Made by a program: the position numbers and the translations under genes. Of a stretch of DNA of 64,000 nucleotides, positions 50,449-60,507 are shown one piece after another. The DNA lies in contig CANNGN010000014.1 of assembly GCA_947504195.1 (NCBI GenBank), positions 25,761 through 89,760 of the forward strand, in the 5' to 3' direction. This DNA comes from an uncultured Vibrio sp. (GTDB lineage: Bacteria > Pseudomonadota > Gammaproteobacteria > Enterobacterales > Vibrionaceae). Under the pieces are notes generated by a model that was not told the origin of the DNA, ran no database searches, and saw only the letters and a program-made list of their open reading frames with translations. The stretch's first letter is position 1; the number at the start of each line of letters is the position of its first letter.

Positions 50449-51894
50449 TTACCGTTTCCAAAAAGCGGGAAAAAATAGAACAAGGATAGTTAAAATTTCT
50501 AAACGTCCCATCAGCATTCCAAAACTTAATACCCATTTAGCCAAGTCTGGCAGTAGAGAAAAATTTCCTGTAGGGCCAATTAAATGCCCCATTCCCGGCC
50601 CAACATTGGCGACTGCTGTAATTGAGCCCGATATACTGGTTACGGGGTCCAAACCTAAGCTACTTAAAAGTCCGGCAATTGCGATAATTGTAATGAAAAA
50701 AGTCAGACCAAATGCCACCACAGAACGCACAATATCATCGTTAACAGGGCGGTTGTTGTAGCGTTGAACAAAAACTCCGGAAGGGTGAATCAGTTTCATT
50801 ATTTGTTTATTCAGAAGCGTTATTGCTATTTGAAAACGAAATATCTTGATTCCTCCTGTGGTTGAACCTGAACAGGCTCCAACCATCATTAAAAAAGCGA
50901 ATAACGTTGTGGGTAATGCTCCCCATGATGTAAAGTCATCCAGCCCAAAGCCCGTCGTAGTAACCACTGACACAATGTTAAACATCGAAACTCGGTATGC
51001 GTCAATCATCGCATAGTGGTTATGGAAGTGAAGCCAAAACGCCACAACTGAGCTTGCCGAGATAAATAAATAAAAGAATCCTCGAACCTGAGCATCTTTC
51101 AATAGCTCTTGAGGGCGACGTTTGTGTAGCGTTGAAACAAATAACAGAAAAGGCAGTCCACCTAGAAACATAAATCCGGTCGCAACCCAATGAGTAGAAT
51201 TTGAAAATTGATTCATTGAACTGTCGGAGGTTGAGTAGCCACCAGTAGAAAGCGTAGTGAAGGCGTGATTAATTGCTTCGAACGCAGTCATTCCAGTAGC
51301 AATGTAGCCTAGACAGCATAAAGCGGTGAGAGTCACGTAAACACTGACAATATTCTTCGCCACGGTTTTTGCTCTAGGGCTACTTTTGTCAGACCAGTCT
51401 GATGATTCGGTTTGGAATAGCTTCATTCCCCCAACGTTGAGCATAGGTAGAATGGCAACAGCCATCACGATAAATCCTACTCCTCCAAGCCATTGTAGAA
51501 TCGAACGCCAGAGCAGAATGCTGGGTGCCATTTGGTCAAGATTGCTTAATATCGTAGAGCCCGTCGTCGTAATGCCTGACATGGTTTCAAAGTAGGCATC
51601 GGTGAAACTAATATGGTTAATAAAAACAAACGGTAGTGCGGCGAATACGCTGGCAATTGTCCAAACTAAGCTAGTGATGAGAAACATATCTCGCACATTT
51701 AGCTTAAAGTTTGGTGTTCTACCTAGAGATAAAAATGCAAAAGCCGCGATATGAGTAATGACGACCGACTGGGCAAAGTCAATAAATCCAGGTGTGCCGC
51801 TAAGAAAAGAGACAAAGGTTGGAATGTACATAAACAGGGCTAACTTAGAAAGCACCAGCCCTAATACAAACAATATCGATCGATAGTTTAGCAT
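50449..51894 (-). CDS. trkH: Trk potassium uptake channel TrkH
   Basis: Membrane subunit of the Trk K+ uptake system, 481 residues, with four repeated M1-P-M2 units. Selectivity-filter loops are visible as SGITTTGSTIL, LSTGGYSTSD, VTTTGFGLDD and VANVGPGMGHL. It is encoded 13 nt after trkA, its regulatory partner. Confidence 0.96.
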   Translation of the reverse strand: MLNYRSILFVLGLVLSKLALFMYIPTFVSFLSGTPGFIDFAQSVVITHIAAFAFLSLGRTPNFKLNVRDMFLITSLVWTIASVFAALPFVFINHISFTDAYFETMSGITTTGSTILSNLDQMAPSILLWRSILQWLGGVGFIVMAVAILPMLNVGGMKLFQTESSDWSDKSSPRAKTVAKNIVSVYVTLTALCCLGYIATGMTAFEAINHAFTTLSTGGYSTSDSSMNQFSNSTHWVATGFMFLGGLPFLLFVSTLHKRRPQELLKDAQVRGFFYLFISASSVVAFWLHFHNHYAMIDAYRVSMFNIVSVVTTTGFGLDDFTSWGALPTTLFAFLMMVGACSGSTTGGIKIFRFQIAITLLNKQIMKLIHPSGVFVQRYNNRPVNDDIVRSVVAFGLTFFITIIAIAGLLSSLGLDPVTSISGSITAVANVGPGMGHLIGPTGNFSLLPDLAKWVLSFGMLMGRLEILTILVLFFPAFWKR

Positions 51895-51907
51895 TGCAAG
51901 TTAGTCG

Positions 51908-53284
51908 CTATAGGAAGAATGGACTAGGTTGGAATAGTGCTTCAACATCGGGCACATATTTCTTATTCACAAGGAACATAATCACATGGTCGCCTTGTTC
52001 GATAACCGTTCGGTCATGAGCAATGTGAACATCTTCTCCACGAACAATTGCCCCAATAGTCGTACCTGGAGGAAGTTTAATATCACCAACGGCTCGCCCT
52101 ACCACTTTTGATGTCGCCTCATCTCCATGAGCGATGGCTTCGATGGCTTCGGCTGCTCCTCGGCGCAACGACGATACGTTAACAATATCAGCCCGTCGAA
52201 CATGGGTTAAAAGTGCGGAAATTGTCGCTTGTTGTGGGGAGATGGCAATATCAATAACGCCACCTTGAACCAAATCTACATAGGCTCCACGCTGAATCAG
52301 CACCATTACTTTCTTTGCGCCTAAACGTTTAGCAAGCAAGGCAGACATGATGTTGGTTTCATCTTCATTGGTGAGAGCAATAAATACATCAACTTGGTCA
52401 ATGTTTTCTTCTGTAAGCAATTCTTGATCGGCTGCATCGCCACAAAAAACGATGGTATTTTCGAGTTCTTCAGAAAGGTATTCAGCTCTAGCTGCAAAGC
52501 GTTCAATCAATTTTACGCGATAGTTTTTTTCTAGTCGTTTGGCGAGTCTGGCACCTATATTTCCCCCGCCAACAATCATGATACGTTGATAGTTTTTTTC
52601 GAGACGCTGTAATTCACTCATGATGGTACGAATGTGATTACTTGCTGCTACAAAGAATACTTCGTCATCGGCCTCGATAATGGTTGTTCCTTGAGGGCGG
52701 ATAGCTTTCCCTTGACGGAAAATGGCGGCGACTCGGGTATCGATGTGTGGCATGTGATCACGCAGGGCAGAGAGGGCGTTACCTACCAGAGGCCCACCAT
52801 AATAGGCCTTAACGGCAACTAAGCTGACCTTTTCTTCGGCAAAGCTGACAACTTGCAGTGCTCCGGGGTAATTAATCAAGCGTGCAATGTAATCGGTAAC
52901 TAAAGCTTCCGGTGCAATAAGATGGTCTACAGGAACCGCACCAGATTTAAACAATTCGTCTTTTGCTGCGAGGTATTGTGGAGAGCGAATTCGAGCCACA
53001 CGGTTGGGTGTATTAAAGAGGGTATACGCGACTTGGCAAGCTGCCATATTGGCTTCATCAGTATTGGTGACTGCTACTAACATATCGGCATCTTGAGCTC
53101 CGGCATCCCTCAGAACATCAGGGTGGCTCGCGTGTCCCGTTATCACTCTGAGATCATATTTATCTTGCAGCTCACGTAAACGATCACTGTCGTGGTCAAC
53201 GATGGTAATATCGTTGTTTTCACCAACCAAATTCTCAGCTAGCGTTCCGCCGACCTGACCTGCACCCAGAATGATAATTTTCAT
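51908..53284 (-). CDS. trkA: Trk system potassium uptake protein TrkA
   Basis: Cytoplasmic NAD/ATP-binding ring that gates TrkH. 458 residues with two RCK_N/RCK_C repeats; the Rossmann motifs are GAGQVGGTLAENLVGENN at residue 7 and VGGGNIGARLAKRLEKNY in the second half. It lies upstream of trkH and downstream of rsmB, as in E. coli apart from trkH. Confidence 0.97.
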   Translation of the reverse strand: MKIIILGAGQVGGTLAENLVGENNDITIVDHDSDRLRELQDKYDLRVITGHASHPDVLRDAGAQDADMLVAVTNTDEANMAACQVAYTLFNTPNRVARIRSPQYLAAKDELFKSGAVPVDHLIAPEALVTDYIARLINYPGALQVVSFAEEKVSLVAVKAYYGGPLVGNALSALRDHMPHIDTRVAAIFRQGKAIRPQGTTIIEADDEVFFVAASNHIRTIMSELQRLEKNYQRIMIVGGGNIGARLAKRLEKNYRVKLIERFAARAEYLSEELENTIVFCGDAADQELLTEENIDQVDVFIALTNEDETNIMSALLAKRLGAKKVMVLIQRGAYVDLVQGGVIDIAISPQQATISALLTHVRRADIVNVSSLRRGAAEAIEAIAHGDEATSKVVGRAVGDIKLPPGTTIGAIVRGEDVHIAHDRTVIEQGDHVIMFLVNKKYVPDVEALFQPSPFFL

Positions 53285-53338
53285 ACTTTAATCTCTTATT
53301 CGCCTTAGATTTTTCACCAAGGATATTCGATTAGTTGA

Positions 53339-54625
53339 TTACGCTTTTTTGCTTAATACCGCGTAATAGAAGCCATCCATATCTTCCTCGCTCGGAATAA
53401 TTTGACGACCTGGATTGTTTATATCAGAGTCCAATAACTGGGCATCAGATGTACGATTTAAAAATGCTTTTACTTGTAATTTGTTTTCTTGTGGTGTGAT
53501 AGAGCAAGTTGCGTACACAAGGGTTCCACCTGGCTTTAGCTTTCTCCACATCGCATCAAGAATTTCACTTTGTAGTTGAGTCAGCGCGTCAATATCGTTG
53601 GCCCGACGTAGCCATTTTATATCAGGGTGGCGGCGAATGACACCAACTGCTGAACAAGGTGCATCTAGCAAGATTCGGTCAAATTGGTCACCTCGCCACC
53701 ATTGTTCTGGAAAGCGAGCATCACCACAGATAACGTCGGCATGTAAATTGAGACGAGCGAGGTTATCATCGACCCGTTGAAGACGTGTCGGATCGCAATC
53801 GATGGCGACGACTTCAACATCATCTGTTCGTTCAAGGATATGCGCGGTTTTCCCACCCGGTGCAGCGCAACAATCTAGAATGAGATCTCCTGGCTGGGGG
53901 TTTAAATACTCCACGGCCAATTGCGCTGCAGCATCTTGTACCGATACCCATCCTTGCTCGAAGCCAGGAAGTAAGCTGACATCGCAAGGCGAAGCCAATT
54001 TTAAGGCGTCTGGTGCCTGAGAATGTAGACTTGCATCAATATTCTCTTGATTGAGTAATGCTAGATATTCATCGCGAGTGTGATGTTCACGGTTTACCCT
54101 AAGCCACATCGGTGCTTTTTGATTGTTTGCTTCAACGATGTCTTGCCACTGCTCAGGGTAACTTTCTTTTAAAAGCTTAAGTAACCAACTTGGGTGACCA
54201 TATTTTCCGGCATCGTGACTCGTCGCTTGGATATCTAATTCTTCTTTTCGACGTTGGTAGTTGCGCAATACAGCATTGATTAATCCGCGTAGCTTTGGAC
54301 CACGAAGATCTTTGGTGGCTTCTACGGTTTCGCCTACCGCAGCGTGGTCAGGGATACGCATGAAGAGAATTTGATAAATTCCGACAAGAATCAGGTGATG
54401 AAATACACGCTGCTTTCCTTTTAAGGGCTTATCCATAAGTTGGTTTGCGGTTGACTCAAGGCGCGGGAGGTAGCGCAAAACGCCAAAGCAAATCTCTTGC
54501 AACAGAGCATGATCGCGAGGGCGAATGGTTTGCTGAGCCATAGGTAAAGCAGAAGAAAGGGACTCGCCCTTATCCACAACTTGAAAAACGACCTGAGCAG
54601 CTGCAGCACGAACATTAGTAGTCAC
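53339..54625 (-). CDS. rsmB: 16S rRNA (cytosine967-C5)-methyltransferase RsmB
   Basis: SAM-dependent methyltransferase of the small-subunit rRNA. NusB-like N-terminal domain, SAM motif LDCCAAPGGKTAHIL and the catalytic cysteines in DAPCSAVGVIRRHPD and YATCSITPQENK. I chose GTG 54625 (MTTNVRAAAAQVVFQ, 428 aa) by similarity to other RsmB proteins; TTG 54637 is a longer alternative. A terminator separates it from fmt. Confidence 0.95.
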   Translation of the reverse strand: MTTNVRAAAAQVVFQVVDKGESLSSALPMAQQTIRPRDHALLQEICFGVLRYLPRLESTANQLMDKPLKGKQRVFHHLILVGIYQILFMRIPDHAAVGETVEATKDLRGPKLRGLINAVLRNYQRRKEELDIQATSHDAGKYGHPSWLLKLLKESYPEQWQDIVEANNQKAPMWLRVNREHHTRDEYLALLNQENIDASLHSQAPDALKLASPCDVSLLPGFEQGWVSVQDAAAQLAVEYLNPQPGDLILDCCAAPGGKTAHILERTDDVEVVAIDCDPTRLQRVDDNLARLNLHADVICGDARFPEQWWRGDQFDRILLDAPCSAVGVIRRHPDIKWLRRANDIDALTQLQSEILDAMWRKLKPGGTLVYATCSITPQENKLQVKAFLNRTSDAQLLDSDINNPGRQIIPSEEDMDGFYYAVLSKKA

Positions 54626-54654
54626 AATGAATTCCAAACATAAAATGAGCTAAA

Positions 54655-54682
54655 TAAAAAAAGACCAGATTCTATCTGGTCT
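54655..54682 (-). terminator. Terminator between fmt and rsmB
   Basis: AGACCAGAT / ATCTGGTCT stem; on the minus strand followed by TTTTTTATT. It splits the def-fmt and rsmB-trkA-trkH transcripts, at least partly. Confidence 0.85.
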
Positions 54683-54688
54683 AACGAA

Positions 54689-55636
54689 TTAGGTTAGTTG
54701 ACTGCCGGTTTTAAACCAATCAGCGCGAGCATTGAGAATATCTTGCACTGGCATGGCTTTTTTCCCCGGAATTTGAATCTGTTCAAGAACAAGGGTCTGT
54801 TTTCCAGTCGCGACATAAATACCGCTTTTGTCAGCCTGTAGAATCGTACCAGGTAGCGCTTCACTAGTGCTCTCTTCTACTCGGCTTTTCCATACCTTTA
54901 TGGTGTGTTCATTGACACTAAAGTGACTGACCGGCCAAGGATTGAAGGCACGAATGCAACGTTCAATATGATCAGCGTCATCTTGCCACTGAATACGAGC
55001 CTCTTCTTTCGACAATTTTTTTGCGTAGTTTGCAAGGGCATCGTCCTGAGGTGTGGCAACATGTTGATCGCTAATCATATCGCTCAAGCAGTCGATCATC
55101 GCACTTGGCCCCAATTCAGCTAGCTTTGAGAACATGCTCGCACTGGTATCATCAGCCTCAACAGGTAAGGTTGCGATATTTAAAATATCACCAGTGTCTA
55201 ACCCCACATCCATTTGCATAATGGTCACGCCTGCTTCTTTATCTCCTGCCCAGATTGCTCGTTGAATTGGAGCTGCACCACGCCAGCGAGGGAGAATCGA
55301 AAAGTGAACATTGATACAACCAAGCCGAGGTGTTTCAAGGACAGACTTGGGCAAAAGTTGCCCATAAGCGACAACAATCATTATGTCGGCATTTAGTTGC
55401 TCGAGTTGTTTTTGAGCTTCTTCGGTTTTAAAGCTTTCTGGTTGTAAAACATCAATGTTGTGCTCAAGCGCCAGTTGTTTAACAGGGCTTGGGGTCAGTT
55501 TTTTGCCGCGTCCTGCGGGTTTATCTGGTTGAGTATAAACCGCAATGACATCATGCTCCGAAGACAACAACGCCGCCAAGTGACGGGCGGCGAAATCTGG
55601 AGTACCAGCAAAGACAATACGTAGTGATTGACTCAA
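54689..55636 (-). CDS. fmt: Methionyl-tRNA formyltransferase
   Basis: Formylates initiator Met-tRNA. 315 residues: the N-terminal formyltransferase domain has RIVFAGTPDFAARHLAALL, the conserved SILPRWRGAAPIQRAIWAGD and the catalytic Asp in MDVGLDTGDIL. The C-terminal OB-like domain ends WFKTGSQLT. It lies 11 nt after def, the normal pair. Confidence 0.97.
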   Translation of the reverse strand: MSQSLRIVFAGTPDFAARHLAALLSSEHDVIAVYTQPDKPAGRGKKLTPSPVKQLALEHNIDVLQPESFKTEEAQKQLEQLNADIMIVVAYGQLLPKSVLETPRLGCINVHFSILPRWRGAAPIQRAIWAGDKEAGVTIMQMDVGLDTGDILNIATLPVEADDTSASMFSKLAELGPSAMIDCLSDMISDQHVATPQDDALANYAKKLSKEEARIQWQDDADHIERCIRAFNPWPVSHFSVNEHTIKVWKSRVEESTSEALPGTILQADKSGIYVATGKQTLVLEQIQIPGKKAMPVQDILNARADWFKTGSQLT

Positions 55637-55647
55637 GCTAACCTCTC

Positions 55648-56160
55648 TTATTTATTTTTGGCTGCAGCACGTTTGATTTTTTCGAGTTTATCTTTAATGC
55701 GCTTACGTTTTAGCGGTGAAAGATAATCGACAAACAGTTTGCCTTCTAAATGGTCTAGTTCATGTTGAACGCAGATAGCTAATAGCTCGTCGGCTTCAAA
55801 GCTAAACTCTTCACCATTACGATCAAGAGCCTTGACCACGACATGTGCGGCTCTTTGAACGAGAGCTCTTGAGTCCGGAACTGAAAGACAACCCTCTTCA
55901 ATACCGTCTTCGCCACTTTTTTCGACGATTTCAGGATTGATTAATACCATAGGCTGATCGCGGCTGTCAGAGACATCGATAACCACTATTCGTTGGTGGA
56001 TATCGACTTGCGTTGCAGCAAGGCCGATCCCCTCTTCGTCGTACATGGTTTCAATCATGTCATCGACAATTTTTTGAATTTCAGGTGTGACTGCGCTGAC
56101 CGGTTTGGCCACTTTACGCAAGCGTTCGTCTGGGAACGTTAATACTTCTAATACAGGCAT
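55648..56160 (-). CDS. def: Peptide deformylase
   Basis: Fe-dependent hydrolase removing the N-formyl group from nascent proteins. All three motifs are present: GIGLAATQV, EGCLSVPD (metal Cys) and QHELDHLEGKLF (HExxH). ATG 56160 (MPVLEVLTFPDERLRKV) gives the usual 170 residues. Confidence 0.97.
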   Translation of the reverse strand: MPVLEVLTFPDERLRKVAKPVSAVTPEIQKIVDDMIETMYDEEGIGLAATQVDIHQRIVVIDVSDSRDQPMVLINPEIVEKSGEDGIEEGCLSVPDSRALVQRAAHVVVKALDRNGEEFSFEADELLAICVQHELDHLEGKLFVDYLSPLKRKRIKDKLEKIKRAAAKNK

Positions 56161-56357
56161 ATACACTCGGAATGTTGAATTGTGTCGAAACAACAGTAGT
56201 AATTGGGGTCAATTCTAGACATTTTAGACCGCAAATGACAGCATTCTCAGGCGAATTATGATCAAGATTCTTATTTATTGTTGATATTGTTATAGCTTTC
56301 CTTGAGAAACCGCTGCGGTTTGTTCATTTGGAGAAAAAAAGTGTTAAGGCGAAGAGA

Positions 56358-57494
56358 ATGTCCGATCCGACAAAAGAGTTAAGCCGTGAAGAGTTGATGC
56401 TTTGGTTGCGTTTATCGGCACTACCTAGAGTCGGCATTCAACATATGCTTAAACTTCTTAGTCGTTATTCTCTTTTGGAAATGATGGCGTTTTCACATTC
56501 TCAATGGGCAAATGTCGGGTTGACTGAAAAACAATTGAGCGTGTTATTTGATAAATCCATTGCTCAAGCAGAAGCTTCACTTGCTTGGTTGGATGAAAGC
56601 TCAACTCATCGTATTATCGCTTATTGCGATCCGCTTTATCCTCCACTTCTCAAAGAGATTAATTCCGCACCAAGCACCCTTTATACGATCGGGGATGCCA
56701 ATTTACTGAGCAAACCCCAACTGTCGATTGTCGGCAGTCGACATGCTTCACGAGTTGGTTCTCAGACCGCACAACAATTTTCGGCCGATTTTAGCAGGCA
56801 AGGTTTAGTGGTTACGAGTGGATTAGCATTAGGAATTGATGGTCAAGCACATATTGGCGCGTTAAATGCAGACAATCCAACTATCGCGGTATTAGCGGCA
56901 GGTTTTCGTCACTTGTATCCGCGACAGCATATTTCTTTAGCGTCTCGAATCACTGAAAAGGGAGTGTTAGTGACTGAGTTTGCACCAGATATTCGCGCGC
57001 GTCCGGAGTACTTTCCTCGACGTAATCGAATTATTAGTGGGCTTTCGACTGGTGTGCTCGTGGTGGAAGCGGCAGAAAAAAGTGGTTCATTGGTGACGGC
57101 AAAATATGCTGCAGAGCAAGGGCGCGATGTATTTGTTGTTCCGGGCTCTATTCATCAGGCTAATTGCCGTGGCAGTAATGAACTCATTCGCCAAGGGGCT
57201 ATATTGGTTCAAACCAGCGAGCAGGTAATACAAGAAATTGGAAATATCCTTAATTGGGCACAAGAGCAGGATAAAAACAGTCAGGGAGAACTTTTTCCTG
57301 TAATTAATACACAAGAAGAATTGCCATTTCCTGAACTGTTAGCTAACGTAGGAAAAGAGGTTACGCCCATTGATATAATTGCTGAGCGTACCAATATACC
57401 AATTCAAGAGGCGATGGTTCAATTGCTTGAGTTGGAACTTAATGGCCATATTGAATCAATTGCCGGTGGCTATATTCTAAAGGGGAGGGGCTAG
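56358..57494 (+). CDS. dprA: DNA processing protein DprA (DNA protecting protein)
   Basis: Binds incoming single-stranded DNA and loads RecA during natural transformation. 378 residues from ATG 56358; TTG 56328 would add ten. Rossmann-like core SIVGSRHASRVGSQTAQQFS, GLALGIDGQAHIGAL, NRIISGLSTGVLVVEAAEKS, and a C-terminal winged-helix-like DML1 domain. It is intact, in contrast to the disrupted comM of the same pathway. Confidence 0.96.
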   Translation: MSDPTKELSREELMLWLRLSALPRVGIQHMLKLLSRYSLLEMMAFSHSQWANVGLTEKQLSVLFDKSIAQAEASLAWLDESSTHRIIAYCDPLYPPLLKEINSAPSTLYTIGDANLLSKPQLSIVGSRHASRVGSQTAQQFSADFSRQGLVVTSGLALGIDGQAHIGALNADNPTIAVLAAGFRHLYPRQHISLASRITEKGVLVTEFAPDIRARPEYFPRRNRIISGLSTGVLVVEAAEKSGSLVTAKYAAEQGRDVFVVPGSIHQANCRGSNELIRQGAILVQTSEQVIQEIGNILNWAQEQDKNSQGELFPVINTQEELPFPELLANVGKEVTPIDIIAERTNIPIQEAMVQLLELELNGHIESIAGGYILKGRG

Positions 57495-57496
57495 CT

Positions 57497-57973
57497 ATGA
57501 TGATGGATATCTTAATGTATCTATTTGAAACATATATCCATAGTGAGGCTGAATTGCAATTCGATCAAGATGAATTGGAAGATGAGTTACTCCGCGCAGG
57601 ATTCCGTCAGAATGATATCTATAAAGCGCTAACGTGGTTAGAAGAGTTAGCGGCACTTCAGCAAAGTGATGAGCAATCTGAAATTGCAAGCGGTGCGACC
57701 ACATCTATTCGTATTTTTACCGATGAAGAGATGAAGCGAATTAACGTCGAGTGTCGTGGGTTCTTGCTGTTTCTTGAACAAATTAAAGTGCTTAACACTG
57801 AAACTCGAGAGATGGTGATCGACCGAGTTATGGGACTAGAGACGGCAGAGTTTGAGCTTGATGATTTGAAATGGATTATCTTGATGGTGCTGTTCAATGT
57901 TCCTGGATACGAAAGTGCGTACACTATGATGGAAGAGTGGCTTTATACTAAAGAGCAAGGTATTTTGCATTAA
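57497..57973 (+). CDS. smg: Smg protein (DUF494)
   Basis: 158-residue protein of the Smg family, start MMMDILMYLFETYIHSEAEL, helical. Function not established. It follows dprA by 2 nt after a GGAGG ribosome site inside the dprA end, in the conserved def/dprA-smg-topoisomerase-like-tsaC gene group. Confidence 0.92.
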   Translation: MMMDILMYLFETYIHSEAELQFDQDELEDELLRAGFRQNDIYKALTWLEELAALQQSDEQSEIASGATTSIRIFTDEEMKRINVECRGFLLFLEQIKVLNTETREMVIDRVMGLETAEFELDDLKWIILMVLFNVPGYESAYTMMEEWLYTKEQGILH

Positions 57974-58008
57974 TCGTTACTATCATTCTGTAGTCAGGTT
58001 GTATAACC

Positions 58009-58587
58009 ATGAGTCGTAAAATCGACCATCAACTATTTAGCGCCAATGAGCACGCTTTAGATCAGGGAGAAGCGTGCCCAAAGTGCGGCGAGGCCTTGGT
58101 ATTGCGTCATGGTAAACATGGCGCGTTTCTTGGTTGTAGCCAATATCCCACGTGCGAATATCTGCGTCCCGTTCATAATCATGATGGTCATATTGTAAAA
58201 GAGCTCGGGGTACCTTGTCCTGAATGCGCTCATGAATTGGTGCTACGCCAAGGACGCTTTGGAATGTTTATTGGCTGTAGCAACTTTCCTGAATGCCATC
58301 ATATTGAGTCTCATGATCAGCCTCAACACAGTGACCAGTCTGAGAGTATTGGTTGTCCTGAATGCAAAAAAGGGAAACTGGTCGAGAGAAAATCCCGTTA
58401 TGGTAAAGTCTTTTGGTCGTGCGATGATTATCCTAAATGTAAATTTGCACTCAATTATTTCCCGGTGAGCGGGCAATGTGCGGATTGCGGATTTCCGCTA
58501 TTAGTGGAGAAAAAGTACGCGAGCGGAACCAAGCGACTCTGCGCTGATCGCAAGTGTTCAGCAGTGCAATCTTCTCACGATGATTGA
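58009..58587 (+). CDS. Topoisomerase I-like zinc-ribbon protein
   Basis: 192 residues made almost only of C4 zinc ribbons of the topoisomerase I C-terminal type: CPKCGEALVLRHGKHGAFLG, CPECAHELVLRQGRFGMFIG, CPECKKGKLVERKSRYGKVF and a fourth, CADCGFPLL...C...C, each with paired cysteines. There is no topoisomerase catalytic domain. Likely a single-stranded nucleic acid-binding protein of the YrdD type. Confidence 0.9.
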   Translation: MSRKIDHQLFSANEHALDQGEACPKCGEALVLRHGKHGAFLGCSQYPTCEYLRPVHNHDGHIVKELGVPCPECAHELVLRQGRFGMFIGCSNFPECHHIESHDQPQHSDQSESIGCPECKKGKLVERKSRYGKVFWSCDDYPKCKFALNYFPVSGQCADCGFPLLVEKKYASGTKRLCADRKCSAVQSSHDD

Positions 58588-58609
58588 GTTTGTTTACTGC
58601 ATTATTTAA

Positions 58610-58645
58610 AAAGCCCACCGGCGAGATAATCGTCGGTGGGCTTTT
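58610..58645. terminator. Bidirectional terminator between the zinc-ribbon gene and purK
   Basis: AAAGCCCACCG / CGGTGGGCTTT, an 11-bp stem with flanking A- and T-tracts between convergent genes. Confidence 0.88.
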
Positions 58646-58689
58646 GGTTTTCGCATCAAAAATGTATCACGAATAAACTCGAAAGAGCG

Positions 58690-59820
58690 TTATTTGTTCG
58701 CCTCCGCGTAGGCCGCTACAGCGGGGAATGCTTGGCTATCGAGGTACTCTGAAAGCTGACATAACCGTTCGGTGAGTTGTTGGTTATCAGCGGCACATAC
58801 ATTGATATGCCCCATCTTTCTTCCAGGGCGCTTTTCTTTTCCATACCAATGAACATGGCAGCCGTCAGTTGCAACAACGCTCTCTGGAACACTATCTTCA
58901 CCTAAGATGTTAATCATACTGGTAGGTCGAATTAAGTTTGTGCTCCCAAGAGGTAAGCTACATACTGCTCGTAGATGGTTCTCAAACTGGCAGGTCTCTG
59001 CGCCTTGTTGAGTCCAGTGACCGGAGTTATGGACGCGAGGGGCAATTTCATTGACCAGGAGTTTTCCTTGAACATCAAAAAACTCTAGTGCCAGAACGCC
59101 AACATATTCCAAACTCTGGGCGACAGCAGTAAACATAGTTTTTGCTTGTACTTGAAGAGAGGTATCTTCGATTGCAGTAGATAAGCTCAAGACGCCATTA
59201 ACGTGAACGTTTTCTGCAAGAGGATAAACTCTTACATCGCCATTTTTACCGCGTACGCCAACAAGCGAAACTTCGCGGTCGAAGGGAACAAACTCTTCTG
59301 CAACGATAGCTTGAGTTGGCGTTGCATCGATGCACGCTTCCATTTCAGACCAAATAGTCTCTGCATCTTGTGCATTTTTTAGGCGCCACTGGCCTTTACC
59401 ATCGTATCCACCTAATGCACTTTTCAACACCATTGGCACGCCGACGTGGTGAATAGCCGCATCAAAATCAGCTCGGTTAGTGATTACCGCATATTTTGCG
59501 TTTTTGACTTGAGCATTATCGAGAAGCTTTTTCTCAATTCTACGATCGCCTCCAGCTTTAATCGCTTCGGTACTTGGGAGAAATTTACCACTCTGCTCAC
59601 AGACATCGAGAATGTCGAGAGGAATGTGCTCAAACTCAGCAGTGATAACGTCAGCTTGATCAATTGCGTGTTGCAAGCCTTGCCCGAGTACATGCTGAGT
59701 TAAAGGGTGAACAATGTTTCCACTTACCACATCAAACGCAGTGGTTTCAATATTAAGTGGTGCGCCAGCTAATGACATCATTCGAGCTAATTGACCTGCT
59801 CCAAGGACTAAAACGCGCAT
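58690..59820 (-). CDS. purK: 5-(carboxyamino)imidazole ribonucleotide synthase
   Basis: ATP-grasp enzyme of purine synthesis, using bicarbonate and ATP on AIR. 376 residues from ATG 59820 (MRVLVLGAGQLARMMSLAGA, GAGGA upstream); the frame upstream (to 59853) overlaps purE and is not used. ATP-grasp signatures MVLKSALGGYDGKGQW and NEIAPRVHNSGHWTQQGAET. It begins 4 nt after purE. Confidence 0.97.
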   Translation of the reverse strand: MRVLVLGAGQLARMMSLAGAPLNIETTAFDVVSGNIVHPLTQHVLGQGLQHAIDQADVITAEFEHIPLDILDVCEQSGKFLPSTEAIKAGGDRRIEKKLLDNAQVKNAKYAVITNRADFDAAIHHVGVPMVLKSALGGYDGKGQWRLKNAQDAETIWSEMEACIDATPTQAIVAEEFVPFDREVSLVGVRGKNGDVRVYPLAENVHVNGVLSLSTAIEDTSLQVQAKTMFTAVAQSLEYVGVLALEFFDVQGKLLVNEIAPRVHNSGHWTQQGAETCQFENHLRAVCSLPLGSTNLIRPTSMINILGEDSVPESVVATDGCHVHWYGKEKRPGRKMGHINVCAADNQQLTERLCQLSEYLDSQAFPAVAAYAEANK

Positions 59821-59824
59821 TCGA

Positions 59825-60310
59825 TTATTCCTCTGCAGGGTTTGGGTTAGCAAGTACTGTGTCGGTTTGACGTTGGCGGAATGCTTCTACTTTTTCCATG
59901 ATCTCTTCATTATGAATACCGAGAATCTGCGCCGCTAAAATACCGGCATTTGCTGCGCCTGCTTCACCGATTGCTAATGTCCCTACCGCAATTCCTTTTG
60001 GCATTTGCACGATGGAAAGTAATGAATCCATTCCTTTAAGAGCGCGAGATTGAACCGGTACACCTAGTACTGGCACGCTAGTAAATGCGGATGCCATACC
60101 TGGAAGGTGAGCAGCACCACCTGCGCCAGCGATGATAACTTTAATACCACGCTCTTTTGCGCTGGTTGCGTAATCAGCAAGAAGTTGTGGAGTTCTATGA
60201 GCTGAAACGACTTTTGTTTCATACTCTACGCCAAATTGGTCTAGCATCTCTGCGGCGAGTTTCATGGTTGGCCAATCTGATTTCGAACCCATAATAATTC
60301 CGACTTTCAT
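59825..60310 (-). CDS. purE: N5-carboxyaminoimidazole ribonucleotide mutase
   Basis: Converts N5-CAIR to CAIR, the step after PurK. 161 residues with the class I PurE motifs GIIMGSKSDWPTMKLAAEML, VVSAHRTPQLLADYA and IAGAGGAAHLPGMASAFT. First gene of the purEK operon. The gap of 197 bp before it should contain the divergent promoters of purE and tsaC. Confidence 0.97.
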   Translation of the reverse strand: MKVGIIMGSKSDWPTMKLAAEMLDQFGVEYETKVVSAHRTPQLLADYATSAKERGIKVIIAGAGGAAHLPGMASAFTSVPVLGVPVQSRALKGMDSLLSIVQMPKGIAVGTLAIGEAGAANAGILAAQILGIHNEEIMEKVEAFRQRQTDTVLANPNPAEE

Positions 60311-60507
60311 CTCGAACTCCTTGCTGTAGATTAGATTAAGGTATGCGATTGCATTTTCGCGGCATTATACGGGGAAATTAGCATGAGGAAAACGTTTGCG
60401 CGCGATTGGAACGCCACTGTTTTTGTTAAATTCAAAATTGACGTGGGTTTCAAGCACGATAATTTGTACACTAGCGAAAAAGTAAGGCAGATTTTGTAGG
60501 AAATGTT